The notes: generated from the letters alone by a model not told the origin. Numbered from the stretch's first letter, positions 1 to 6,883 are shown. The stretch is DNA of 7,105 bases from DAOTWP01 sp034435675 (GCA_034435675.1 DAOTWP010000197.1:1-7105), one strand, 5' to 3'. Translations and numbers: made by a program.

Positions 1-764
1 AACGCAGCGAACTGCCGCAGCGCCCCATCTGGGTGCTGATGACCAGCGACGAGGAAGTCGGCAGCACGTACAGCATCCCGGTGATTGAGGAACTCGCGCC
101 GCAGGTCGGGCTGGTGCTGGTAATGGAACCGGGCACTAAAGAAGGCGCGCTGAAGACGTGGCGCAAAGGGCTGGCGGTTTATCACCTGCATGTGGAAGGA
201 CGCCCCAGCCACGCGGGCAACGCGCCGGAGCAGGGCATCAACGCGGTCATCGAACTGGCGCAGCAGACGCTGAAACTGCACGGCTTGAACGACCTGAAAA
301 ACGGCACCTCGGTGTCGGTGACGATGACCAATGGCGGCAGCGCCGGCAATGTCATCCCGGCGACGGCGTGGGCGCATATTGACACGCGCTTTTTGCGCAT
401 GGACGAGATGGCGCGCATTGACGCCGCGCTGAGCAATTTGCAGCCGTTTGTCCCCGGCGCGAAAGTCTGGGCGGAACTGACGCACAAGCGCGGTCCTATG
501 GAGCACAACGCGCAAATGCGGGCGGCGTTCGCGCAGTGCAAGGCGCTGGGCGAGCAGTACGGCGTGACCGTGCGCGAGGATGGCAGCGGCGGCGGCAGCG
601 ACGGCAATATCACCGCCAGCATGGGCATTACCACACTGGACGGGCTGGGTCCGCAGGGCGACGGGCTGCACGCGCTGCATGAGCAGGTGGTCATCAACAG
701 CCTGGCGACCCGCTGCACACTGATTGCGGCGATGCTCAAGCACTGGCAGATGAACGGCGCGTAA
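1..764 (+). CDS. M20-family metallopeptidase (glutamate carboxypeptidase / CPG2-like), 5' partial
   Basis: A zinc-dependent exopeptidase of family M20, which removes a terminal residue (often glutamate) from peptides or acylated amino acids. The reading frame is open to the left edge (first whole codon at position 3), so the N-terminus and the first metal ligands (HxD motif) lie outside. The GTG at 33 is internal, not a start. Numbering from that GTG codon: the catalytic/metal-binding pair is in TSDEEVGS (E7, E8), another metal ligand in VMEPG (E32), the dimerisation-domain histidine in GRPSHAG (H60), a glycine-rich GSGGGSDGN loop near residues 187-195, and the last metal ligand in GLHALHE (H213). 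The order and spacing match carboxypeptidase G2 well. The dimerisation (lid) domain spans about residues 45-155. No signal peptide can be judged. It is convergent with the oxidoreductase gene to its right, so no operon partner is visible. The family call is firm; the substrate is not determined. Confidence 0.93.
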   Translation, partial: RSELPQRPIWVLMTSDEEVGSTYSIPVIEELAPQVGLVLVMEPGTKEGALKTWRKGLAVYHLHVEGRPSHAGNAPEQGINAVIELAQQTLKLHGLNDLKNGTSVSVTMTNGGSAGNVIPATAWAHIDTRFLRMDEMARIDAALSNLQPFVPGAKVWAELTHKRGPMEHNAQMRAAFAQCKALGEQYGVTVREDGSGGGSDGNITASMGITTLDGLGPQGDGLHALHEQVVINSLATRCTLIAAMLKHWQMNGA

Positions 765-785
765 ACCATTCACGCGCTGATCTAT

Positions 786-813
786 GGGAGGCGCTGGCTG
801 CCCGGCGTCTCCC
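786..813 (+). terminator. Hairpin 3' of the M20 peptidase gene, possible terminator
   Basis: A 9-bp stem (786-794 GGGAGGCGC with 805-813 GCGTCTCCC, one G-T wobble) closes a 10-base loop, 21 bases past the stop codon. The wobble becomes an A-C mismatch on the other strand, so the hairpin favours plus-strand RNA, as expected for the M20 transcript. It is not followed by a T run, so intrinsic termination is uncertain; it may instead protect the 3' end. Confidence 0.4.
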
Positions 814-819
814 TACCAC

Positions 820-886
820 ACTGCGGCACGCCCTGTGACCGCGCCCCCCGAACCCGGCGCGACCTCCGCAGCGCTGCAGGCAGTGC
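820..886 (+). other. Cluster of inverted repeats in the convergent intergenic gap
   Basis: After the first hairpin, the rest of the 141-base gap between the M20 and oxidoreductase genes holds CTGCGG (821-826) pairing with CCGCAG (866-871). These enclose CGCGCC (840-845) pairing with GGCGCG (856-861). They are followed by GCGCTG (871-876) pairing with CAGTGC (881-886, one G-T wobble) around a 4-base loop. There is no T run on either strand. A 39-codon open frame (784-903, ATG to TGA) crosses it but has no ribosome binding site and no recognisable product. Confidence 0.3.
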
Positions 887-905
887 TGGCGGAGTCGTCC
901 TGAAG

Positions 906-2951
906 TCAATCGCCCAGGGTGGGCTTAATCACATGCACACGATGTCCTACCATCTGGTGCATTCCACTGACAGGCTCAATATACTTTGGATCACTGGGAA
1001 TCAGCCGGTTTACGTTGACCTGTGGCAGCCCATGCGGAATGATAATTGTACCGCGCCGCACGCCATCATGCGCCTTCACTGGCAGGCTAATCTCAGCGAT
1101 TTCCGAGCGTATCAACACCTGTTCCCCTTCGGCAAGCGCCAGCGCGCTCAGATCATCCGGCGCAAGCCATGCACAGGCTTCCTGTACCTTTTCGTCCCGC
1201 CCTGCCTGATGAATCCAACTGTTTTGCGCCAGCCGGCGTCGCCGCCCCAGCAAAAAGAATTCGCCAACGTCCAGTGGCGTTTCGAGCTGTTGCGCCAAAC
1301 GCGCCAGACGCGCGGCTTCGCCTGTCAGCGCGGGGTCCCAGAACCGCAGCCGGTTGTGCCGCCGCCCACGGTAAACACCTTCGCGGGCACGCCGCCAGGG
1401 CAGCCCTTCTGCCCCACGCAGCCGCCGCCGGAAAACCCACCACAGCGGCGGCAGCAGCGCTCCCACCAGCCTGTCCCAATCCACATGTGCCCACAACCAC
1501 GCCAGCAGGCGGGTGCCGAACAACGGTTTTCCGGCAGCAAGGCTCAACTCTGCAATAATCCGCGCCTCACTGCGGGTATTGCCGGACGGTTTTTGGACAC
1601 GCCGTGCGACCTGCAACATAGGCGCCGTCTCGTACATGGCATCCCACGCGCCAACATCCACGCGCTCCAGCCATGTTCGTCCTGGCAGAAGTATATCCGC
1701 TGCTGCTGCTGTCTGATTCTCGAACAGATCAATGCTCACCAACAGGTCAAGCTGCTCAAACGCCCGTCTCAGATGAGCTTCATCCGGCACAGATGTAAGC
1801 GGGTTGCCACCAACCACAATCAGGGCACGAATCTGGTCACGCCCCGGCTTCAGAATCGATTCAGCAAGAATACCGCAGGGCAGCCCGCCAGCATGACTCG
1901 TATATAGACCGAAGCGATCGAGCTGTGGTCTGATTCCCACAAGCAGTTGCAACACACGCGCCCACGAGTTGAACAGAATGCCGCCGACGCGGTCAAAATT
2001 GCCGGTCATGTAAGCGATTGCCTGAATCAGGATGACACACAGCATGCCGAAGGGACCCTGATTAATGCCCACACCGCTGAGCAAAGTAGCGCGCTGCGCT
2101 GTACGCACCCGCAGTGCGAGCGCCTCAATCTGCTCTGCGGGAATTCTCGTCAGCAGCGCGGCGCGTTCCACAGGGTAATCCGCCGCCAGGGTCAACAGTT
2201 CAGCAATGCCCTGCGCCATTCCCGGCTGATACAGATCGCGCAGTGTGTGCAGAATCGCGAGCAGCAGGTAGACATCTGTGCCGGGCTGAATCGCAAGATG
2301 CCCGCCCCAGCGCCGGGCGCTCTCACTTTCACGCGGGTCAACAATGACCATCGTCCCGCCGCGTTCGAGAAACTTATCATAAGCATTCGTGCCGCCGGGC
2401 AGATGCACGAATGTCCCCTGTGAAACCACCGGATTCGTGCCCAGCAGCAGCGCAAAATCGGCGTGTTCAAGGTCAGCGATGGGCATCAGCCATTCCTGTC
2501 CGTGAATGAGCTTCTGGGCAGCTAACTTGCTGGAATTATCCTGACTGGCAGCGCTAAACAGGTGGCGCGTGCCCAGTGCCCGCAGCCATTGAAACAGGGT
2601 GAGCATTAACATGGAGTGATGAATCATCGGCGTGCCGAAATAGACTGCGAGCGAATGCACACCGTGCTGCGCGAGAATGGGACGCACCCGGTCTGCGAAG
2701 ACCCGATACGCCTCCTCCCACGTGGCAGCCCGCAGTGTGCCATCAGTCTGCCGCAGATGCGGGGTCAGCAGGCGCTGGGGATGCTGCGCAACATCAAGAA
2801 AGCGCAGCCCCTTGGCACACACAAATCCCTGGCTGATGGGATGGGTGCCGTCGGGTCGCAGTTTAGCGGGCTGATTATCGTCGTCGAGATCGACAATCAG
2901 CCCACAATGTGCCTCGCAGATGCGGCAGAATGTTTTGCGCGTGGTTGGCAT
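906..2951 (-). CDS. Molybdopterin-dependent oxidoreductase (bis-MGD, [4Fe-4S]), formate dehydrogenase-like superfamily
   Basis: A 681-residue single-chain member of the DMSO reductase superfamily (COG0243 type). The N-terminus carries a [4Fe-4S] motif, C9-x2-C12-x3-C16-x28-C45, followed by AKG, whose Lys47 is the usual electron relay to the cofactor. The molybdopterin domain runs to about residue 480, with LLLGTNPVVSQGT (169-180), VIVDPRESE (202-210), a glycine-rich MTGNFDRVGG (315-324) and VVGGNPLTSVPDE (379-391). The C-terminal MopB dinucleotide-binding domain (about 565-675) ends with NRLIPSDP and EPVSGMHQMVGHRVHV. The length is close to FdhF-type proteins. Where formate dehydrogenases have Cys or Sec, the aligned stretch FSAASQDNSSK (132-142) has no Cys. 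No Tat signal is seen, so it is probably cytoplasmic. The start has AGGATGG about 7 bases upstream. No electron-transfer subunit or fdhD lies alongside. GC looks a little lower than in the neighbours. The superfamily is certain, but the substrate is unknown and 'formate dehydrogenase' would be over-annotation. Confidence 0.9.
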   Translation of the reverse strand: MPTTRKTFCRICEAHCGLIVDLDDDNQPAKLRPDGTHPISQGFVCAKGLRFLDVAQHPQRLLTPHLRQTDGTLRAATWEEAYRVFADRVRPILAQHGVHSLAVYFGTPMIHHSMLMLTLFQWLRALGTRHLFSAASQDNSSKLAAQKLIHGQEWLMPIADLEHADFALLLGTNPVVSQGTFVHLPGGTNAYDKFLERGGTMVIVDPRESESARRWGGHLAIQPGTDVYLLLAILHTLRDLYQPGMAQGIAELLTLAADYPVERAALLTRIPAEQIEALALRVRTAQRATLLSGVGINQGPFGMLCVILIQAIAYMTGNFDRVGGILFNSWARVLQLLVGIRPQLDRFGLYTSHAGGLPCGILAESILKPGRDQIRALIVVGGNPLTSVPDEAHLRRAFEQLDLLVSIDLFENQTAAAADILLPGRTWLERVDVGAWDAMYETAPMLQVARRVQKPSGNTRSEARIIAELSLAAGKPLFGTRLLAWLWAHVDWDRLVGALLPPLWWVFRRRLRGAEGLPWRRAREGVYRGRRHNRLRFWDPALTGEAARLARLAQQLETPLDVGEFFLLGRRRRLAQNSWIHQAGRDEKVQEACAWLAPDDLSALALAEGEQVLIRSEIAEISLPVKAHDGVRRGTIIIPHGLPQVNVNRLIPSDPKYIEPVSGMHQMVGHRVHVIKPTLGD

Positions 2952-2987
2952 AAATGACCATCCTGAGACTCTGGTTTGGGTCTACTC

Positions 2988-2993
2988 ATTATC
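2988..2993 (-). promoter_or_regulatory. Weak -10-like box upstream of the oxidoreductase gene
   Basis: GATAAT on the minus strand, 36 bases before the ATG at 2951, within the 107-base gap after the reductase gene. No convincing -35 is seen at 16-18 bases. No intrinsic terminator is visible between the two genes, so read-through from the reductase gene is equally possible. Confidence 0.22.
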
Positions 2994-3058
2994 CCCAAAT
3001 TCGCGATTCTGCGCTTTGCGTTGTCGCTTGAATGCTCAGGTGGTTCTGCTTTAATCAC

Positions 3059-4045
3059 TCACCACTGCGGGTGGATCAGCGCGCGCAGATGTTCGTCGTA
3101 CAGCGCCTGCACACGCGCCATCACATCAGCCGGGATCGACGGCAGATCGGCGGCGCTGAAGTTGCCCTCTGCCTGCGCGACATTTTTTGCGCCCGGAATC
3201 GCGCACGTCACCGCGTCGAACATCAGAATCCAGCGCAGCGCAAACTGCACCATCGTCATGCCCGCCGGCGTTAACGCCTTGAGTTCCTCGACCAGCCGCA
3301 GCCCCAGGTCATAGGGCACACCGCTGAACGTTTCGCCCTTGTCGAATGCCTGCCCCTCGCGGTTGAAGGCGCGGTGATCGTCTGCCGCGAACGTCGAATT
3401 CGCCTTCATTTTGCCGGTCAGCAGCCCGCTGGCAAGCGGCACCCGCGCCAGAATGCCCACCTGCCCCGCCTGCGCCGCCGTAAAGAACTGTTCGGCGGGT
3501 TTCAGCCGGAACATGTTGAAAATAATCTGCACGGACTGCACATTGGGGTGTCTGATGCCGCGCAGCGCCTCGTCCACCGTTTCCACGCTGATGCCGTAAT
3601 AACGCAGCTTGCCCGCCGTCACCAGATCATCCAGTATGCCAAAGACCTCCGGCAGATCGTAAACATCCGGGTGCGGGCAGTGTAGTTGCAGCAGGTCAAT
3701 CGCCTCGGTATCCAGGTTGCGCAGGCTTTCTTCGACCCAGCCGGTCAGGTTGGCACGGCTGTAGCCTTCCGGTGTCTGCTGCGGCAGCTTGCGCCCCGCT
3801 TTGGTCGCTACGTAAATCGTCTCGCCGGGGCGTTCCTTGCGCAGCCGTGCGACCAGCCGTTCGCTGCGCCCCATGCCGTACACATCGGCGGTATCAATGA
3901 AGTTCACGCCCAGATCAATCGCCCGGTGCAGCGCTGCCAGCGAGTCGGCGTCCTCTACCGGACCCCATGTGCCGCCGATTGCCCACGCGCCAAAGCTGAT
4001 GGTCGATACCTGCATGTCCGTGCGTCCAAGCTGACGATAGTGCAT
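3059..4045 (-). CDS. Aldo/keto reductase family oxidoreductase
   Basis: A 328-residue cytosolic NADP(H)-dependent reductase with an (alpha/beta)8 barrel, expected to reduce aldehydes or ketones to alcohols. The full catalytic tetrad is visible: D51 and Y56 in FIDTADVYGMGRSE, K82 in VATKAGRK, and H122 in LLQLHCPHP. The N-terminal MHYRQLGRTDMQVSTISFGAW and the later KLRYYGISVE and ILARVPLASGLLTGK segments are typical of the YajO/Tas/AKR11-13-like branch (class I aldo/keto reductases with a C-terminal NADP-binding region). The length is normal for that branch. The start is fixed by an exceptionally good ribosome binding site. It lies 72 bases after the metallopeptidase stop and 107 bases before the oxidoreductase start, on the same strand. 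Physiological substrates of this family cannot be read from sequence, and a metabolic link with the neighbouring molybdoenzyme is only a possibility. Confidence 0.93.
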   Translation of the reverse strand: MHYRQLGRTDMQVSTISFGAWAIGGTWGPVEDADSLAALHRAIDLGVNFIDTADVYGMGRSERLVARLRKERPGETIYVATKAGRKLPQQTPEGYSRANLTGWVEESLRNLDTEAIDLLQLHCPHPDVYDLPEVFGILDDLVTAGKLRYYGISVETVDEALRGIRHPNVQSVQIIFNMFRLKPAEQFFTAAQAGQVGILARVPLASGLLTGKMKANSTFAADDHRAFNREGQAFDKGETFSGVPYDLGLRLVEELKALTPAGMTMVQFALRWILMFDAVTCAIPGAKNVAQAEGNFSAADLPSIPADVMARVQALYDEHLRALIHPQW

Positions 4046-4057
4046 ATCACCTCTCCT
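4046..4057 (-). promoter_or_regulatory. Near-perfect Shine-Dalgarno of the aldo/keto reductase
   Basis: On the minus strand AGGAGAGGTGAT directly precedes the ATG. Apart from one inserted A this is the whole anti-Shine-Dalgarno complement AGGAGGTGAT, far stronger than the sites of the adjacent genes. It places the AGGAG core 7 bases from the start codon and suggests efficient translation. Confidence 0.75.
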
Positions 4058-4092
4058 GTGATGGGTGCTTGCTGAATGCTGAATAATGCCCT

Positions 4093-4098
4093 ATTGTA
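4093..4098 (-). promoter_or_regulatory. Candidate -10 box (TACAAT) for the aldo/keto reductase
   Basis: TACAAT on the minus strand, 47 bases before the reductase start. No good -35 hexamer is seen 16-18 bases upstream. A 5-bp inverted repeat (4099-4103 GCGCC with 4122-4126 GGCGC) sits immediately upstream and spans the metallopeptidase stop codon; it is weak and could be chance. Confidence 0.3.
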
Positions 4099-4117
4099 GC
4101 GCCAAACCGGCAAACCC

Positions 4118-5473
4118 TCACGGCGCATCAGGCTGCGCCATGCCATCCCGCGCGGCGACCAGTTCCGCGCGCGTGGTAATGCCGCGCATGGCGATGACGA
4201 ACTCGTGCAGCCCGCCGCTGAAGTCGTAGATGTCCTGCACGGCGGGACCAATCGGGTCTGCGCCGCCGATGCCCGGTGTGCCGCCCACCTGATAGCCACC
4301 GTAAAACGCGAAAAATGCCTGATTGATCTTGCGGATGATGTAGCCATTGCTGGCGAAGAACTGCCGCCGTTCTTCCATGTAGCCCTCTGCCTCGTCAATG
4401 CGCCCCTGCCCCAGCAGCCAGTCCACCCGCTTGCGCGTGTAATGCATCTCGCGCCCAAAGTCGAACGGCTGCGGGTCAAAAAATGGGTGCGGTGGCGGGG
4501 GTGCATCCGGCGGGGGTGCGGCGTCCTGCGGCGGCTCCGGCGGCAGCAGGTCGGGGTAGTAGCGTGTCAGCGCCAGCCGCGCCACCTGCTCGCCAAACAG
4601 ACTGGCGGTGGTTTCGTTGATGATGCGCGTTTCGCCGCTGAAATCGTAATTCAGCCCCAGCGGGAAGGCAAACAGATAATGATGCAGCCATTCATGCGCG
4701 ACGGTTTCCAGCGCAAACGGAATCGACGTGGTTTCGAGGATCATCGCCGGATACAGCGCGATGCCGCCAATCGGCACAATCAACGCCGACACGCCATATG
4801 CCGAGTCAATCTGCGCCTCCAGTCGTTCGCGCGCGTCTACCGGCAGCGGATCGAGGTTGAAGTAAATATCCAGCCGGATTGTATCACGCGGGGAGACAAC
4901 CAGCAGATACGGCGTCTGCGTAAAATGCGCGGAGACCGGCGGCAGAATCTGCCCGGCAGTGCCAAAGCCCAGGTCTTGCAGCACCGCCGCCACCTGCCCT
5001 TCGAGGATGCTCTCGTAAAGCGGCTGGCGCTGGCGCAGGTCGGCGCGCCGGGCGTCGCGTTCGGCGCGCTGTTCAGCGGTCACGGCGGCGGGGTCGCTCA
5101 CGGCGGGGTCGGCATAGGCGCGGTCAATTTCCGCTTCAAGCTGGCGGGCGCGGGTCAGGTCGGCGGTGTAATCGCGCACATATTGCGCACGCGCCGCTTC
5201 GTCCATGAACGGGTGCATGCCGAACAACGTCTGGTCAAACTTGACGCTGAGCGCGTTGAGTTCCCAACCGACGTAATCAAAATGCACCTCGGCAATCGTC
5301 AGCGCCACCTGATTCCATAGATTGCCGGTCGGGTAGGTGGAGCGATTGAGCAGCAGCAGCAGCGCCAGAAACCCCAGCGCTGTCAGCGCCAGCCGCAGCA
5401 GCGCGCGGGCAACCCGCAGCAGGAACACCAGCAGCAGCCAGATTATTCGCAGCAGACGCACACGCAGCCTCAT
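4118..5473 (-). CDS. Putative membrane-anchored zinc metallopeptidase (HExxH), family not recognised
   Basis: A 451-residue protein I cannot assign to a named family. Residues 1-30 are Arg-rich and hydrophobic, leading into a strong membrane segment (about 28-43), so it is likely an N-terminally anchored protein with its bulk outside the membrane. Residues 89-160 are charged and helical (coiled-coil-like, rich in Ala, Arg, Glu and Asp). A probable zinc site follows: H260-E-W-L-H264, then H265, with the glutamate of INETTASLFGEQV (E287) 22 residues after H264. That arrangement resembles gluzincins such as thermolysin, where NExxSDxxG carries the third ligand. A Pro-rich linker (about 310-336) separates this from a C-terminal domain (337-451). 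The ATG at 5473 is the first start after an in-frame stop (TGA, 5480-5482); there is no clear Shine-Dalgarno. It sits after the permease terminator with its own candidate promoter. The peptidase role is inferred from motifs only. Confidence 0.8.
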   Translation of the reverse strand: MRLRVRLLRIIWLLLVFLLRVARALLRLALTALGFLALLLLLNRSTYPTGNLWNQVALTIAEVHFDYVGWELNALSVKFDQTLFGMHPFMDEAARAQYVRDYTADLTRARQLEAEIDRAYADPAVSDPAAVTAEQRAERDARRADLRQRQPLYESILEGQVAAVLQDLGFGTAGQILPPVSAHFTQTPYLLVVSPRDTIRLDIYFNLDPLPVDARERLEAQIDSAYGVSALIVPIGGIALYPAMILETTSIPFALETVAHEWLHHYLFAFPLGLNYDFSGETRIINETTASLFGEQVARLALTRYYPDLLPPEPPQDAAPPPDAPPPPHPFFDPQPFDFGREMHYTRKRVDWLLGQGRIDEAEGYMEERRQFFASNGYIIRKINQAFFAFYGGYQVGGTPGIGGADPIGPAVQDIYDFSGGLHEFVIAMRGITTRAELVAARDGMAQPDAP

Positions 5474-5497
5474 GCCAGATCAATAACAGGTCGCCTG

Positions 5498-5506
5498 ATT
5501 GTACCA
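5498..5506 (-). promoter_or_regulatory. Extended -10 promoter candidate (TGGTACAAT) of the metallopeptidase gene
   Basis: On the minus strand TGG directly precedes TACAAT, an extended -10 arrangement. The hexamer 17 bases further upstream, CCAACA, is a poor -35. Transcription would begin about 17 bases before the ATG, giving a very short leader, which fits the missing Shine-Dalgarno. It lies between the terminator of the permease unit and the start codon. Confidence 0.45.
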
Positions 5507-5531
5507 GAAACGCGGGGCGATGTTGGGCGGG

Positions 5532-5564
5532 AAAACGCAGGGACATGCGCACGGCATGCCCCTG
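5532..5564 (-). terminator. Rho-independent terminator of the ABC-2 permease unit
   Basis: On the minus strand an 11-bp stem, CAGGGGCATGC (5564-5554) with GCATGTCCCTG (5548-5538), one G-U wobble, closes a 5-base loop (5553-5549). Two bases later comes TTTT (5535-5532). The wobble is an A-C mismatch on the plus strand, so the hairpin favours minus-strand RNA. It begins 38 bases past the permease stop at 5603. The T run is short. The sequence also resembles the GC-rich palindromes dispersed between genes in some Chloroflexi and cyanobacteria (recollection, not tested). Confidence 0.65.
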
Positions 5565-5602
5565 TAGCGGTCCTGCTGGACATGGGCTGCTGCCCTGCCG
5601 CG

Positions 5603-6877
5603 TTAGCCCTCGTATTTGAAGCGTGTAATCCCCCAGACGAACAACACCAGACTCGCGCCGAGCAGCACCGCCGCAGGCAGCAGCACGTCCGCAACGCCGC
5701 CGCCGCGGAAAATCACCGCCGCGAAGCCGTCCATCGCCCATGCCACCGGCGAGATGTGCCCGGCAATGCGCATCCATTCCGGCACAATATCGAGGGGCCA
5801 CCACGCTCCACCCAGCGGGGCGAGTGTCAGCACCACGAACGTCGTGGCAAATGCCGCCTGCTCTGCGCTGCGCATGAATGTCGCCAGCAGCAGCGCCAGC
5901 GCCGTCGTACACAGCGCGAACGTCACCATCATGATGATCAGCCCCAGCGGGCTGCTGCCAAAGTTCGCGCCAAAGGCAACGCCAACCGCAAAGACAATTG
6001 CGTACTGGATCATGCACATGATAAAGCGCGCCAGAATCTTGCCGCCCAGCACCTGCCAGCGCCGCACCGGGATCGTAATCAGGCGCTGCAAAGTCCACTG
6101 CTTGCGTTCGGTCAGCAGCAGCACGGTGCCCGCCAGCCCGGTGAACATCACATACATCGTGCCCATCCCCGGCACAGACTGGCGCATCCCCCCGCGCAGC
6201 GGGTCGGTGGTGCTGGCATCCGGCACTGTTTCACCGGAAAGCTGGAATGTCACCGTCACCGGCGGCGCTTGCAGCAGCGTACCCGCGCGTTCAACCGCGC
6301 CCTGCTGGAATGCGCCCGCGTCGGCGTCCGCAGGCAGCGCCCCCGCGTCACTGGCAACCGCGCCCCCAAGCTGCCCGGCAACCACCGCCCCGCCAATCCG
6401 CTGAATGGCGGCATTGACCGTCTGGGCAAAGGCACTCGGCTGCGTCGGGTTGTCGTTGCTGCGGTAGATGATGCTCACCGGCTGCCCTGCCTGCGCGCCT
6501 GCTTCAAAGCCTGCCGGGATTTCGATGATCGCCAGCGTCACACCATCCACCACGCGCTGCTGCATCGTTTCCAGCGTCAGCGTGTCGTCGCCAACACCGC
6601 AGAAATCCGCCTCGTCGTTATCCTGCGGGCACAGCACCAGATTCGCGTCCAACGCGCGCAGGTCAGCCAGAAACCGCGCGGACAATGCCGTGTTGTCACT
6701 GTCAATCACATCCACTCGCTGGCGGCTGGCGCTTTCGCCGCCGACAAAGAAACCACCGTTTGCCAGCGCGATCAGCACGACCAGGATGATCGGGATCAGC
6801 GCCACATTCAGCCAGACACCCCGTTCCCGAAATGTGACCCGCAGATCATTTAATGCGACTGCCCATAACTGCTGCAT
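5603..6877 (-). CDS. ABC-2 type transporter permease
   Basis: A membrane subunit of an ABC exporter of the ABC-2 superfamily (the NatB/YhgE-like group with a large external loop). From the ATG at 6877 it has 424 residues. Numbering from an upstream ATG at 6883 (residue 1): one membrane segment at about 24-43, a long extracytoplasmic domain (about 45-240) containing C85 and C95, then five segments near 240-258, 285-305, 315-336, 345-362 and 398-419. The cytoplasmic loop ERKQWTLQRLITIPVRRWQVLGGK (259-282; key E259, R267, P272) is the conserved coupling motif. I prefer the ATG at 6877 because AAGGAGG ends directly against the ATG at 6883, giving no spacing there, but 6 bases to 6877. The gene is coupled to the partial permease upstream. 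The substrate is unknown; ATPase and partner domains are expected right of the window. Confidence 0.92.
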   Translation of the reverse strand: MQQLWAVALNDLRVTFRERGVWLNVALIPIILVVLIALANGGFFVGGESASRQRVDVIDSDNTALSARFLADLRALDANLVLCPQDNDEADFCGVGDDTLTLETMQQRVVDGVTLAIIEIPAGFEAGAQAGQPVSIIYRSNDNPTQPSAFAQTVNAAIQRIGGAVVAGQLGGAVASDAGALPADADAGAFQQGAVERAGTLLQAPPVTVTFQLSGETVPDASTTDPLRGGMRQSVPGMGTMYVMFTGLAGTVLLLTERKQWTLQRLITIPVRRWQVLGGKILARFIMCMIQYAIVFAVGVAFGANFGSSPLGLIIMMVTFALCTTALALLLATFMRSAEQAAFATTFVVLTLAPLGGAWWPLDIVPEWMRIAGHISPVAWAMDGFAAVIFRGGGVADVLLPAAVLLGASLVLFVWGITRFKYEG

Positions 6878-6883
6878 TGTCAT

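Noticed and set aside
784..903. A 39-codon plus-strand open frame (ATG to TGA) in the convergent gap.
   Set aside because: No Shine-Dalgarno, a composition (Ala, Pro, Gly) expected of any GC-rich frame, and overlap with the stem-loops. It may be a chance ORF; conservation in relatives would be needed to revive it.
933..1907. A 324-codon open frame on the plus strand opposite the molybdoenzyme.
   Set aside because: No recognisable motifs and Pro/Gln/Arg-rich. The minus-strand frame is an unmistakable molybdopterin oxidoreductase along this entire stretch.
4071..4084. A tandem 7-base repeat (GCTGAAT twice) upstream of the aldo/keto reductase.
   Set aside because: Too short and only two copies; no evidence of an operator or slippage site.
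4205..5320. A 371-codon open frame on the plus strand opposite the metallopeptidase.
   Set aside because: Arg/Gln/His-rich composition without domains. The opposite frame has a membrane anchor, a zinc motif and a promoter candidate, so this is a shadow.
5336..5445. A CAG/CTG-rich repetitive stretch that looks like a microsatellite.
   Set aside because: It encodes the Leu-rich membrane segment of the metallopeptidase using CTG codons, so the repetition follows from protein composition and codon preference.
5582..6853. A 423-codon open frame on the plus strand opposite the ABC-2 permease.
   Set aside because: The product is a low-complexity, His/Arg/Gln-rich sequence with no hydrophobic core, typical of the antisense shadow of a GC-rich membrane protein gene. 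The minus-strand frame has clear family motifs, a ribosome site and a terminator.
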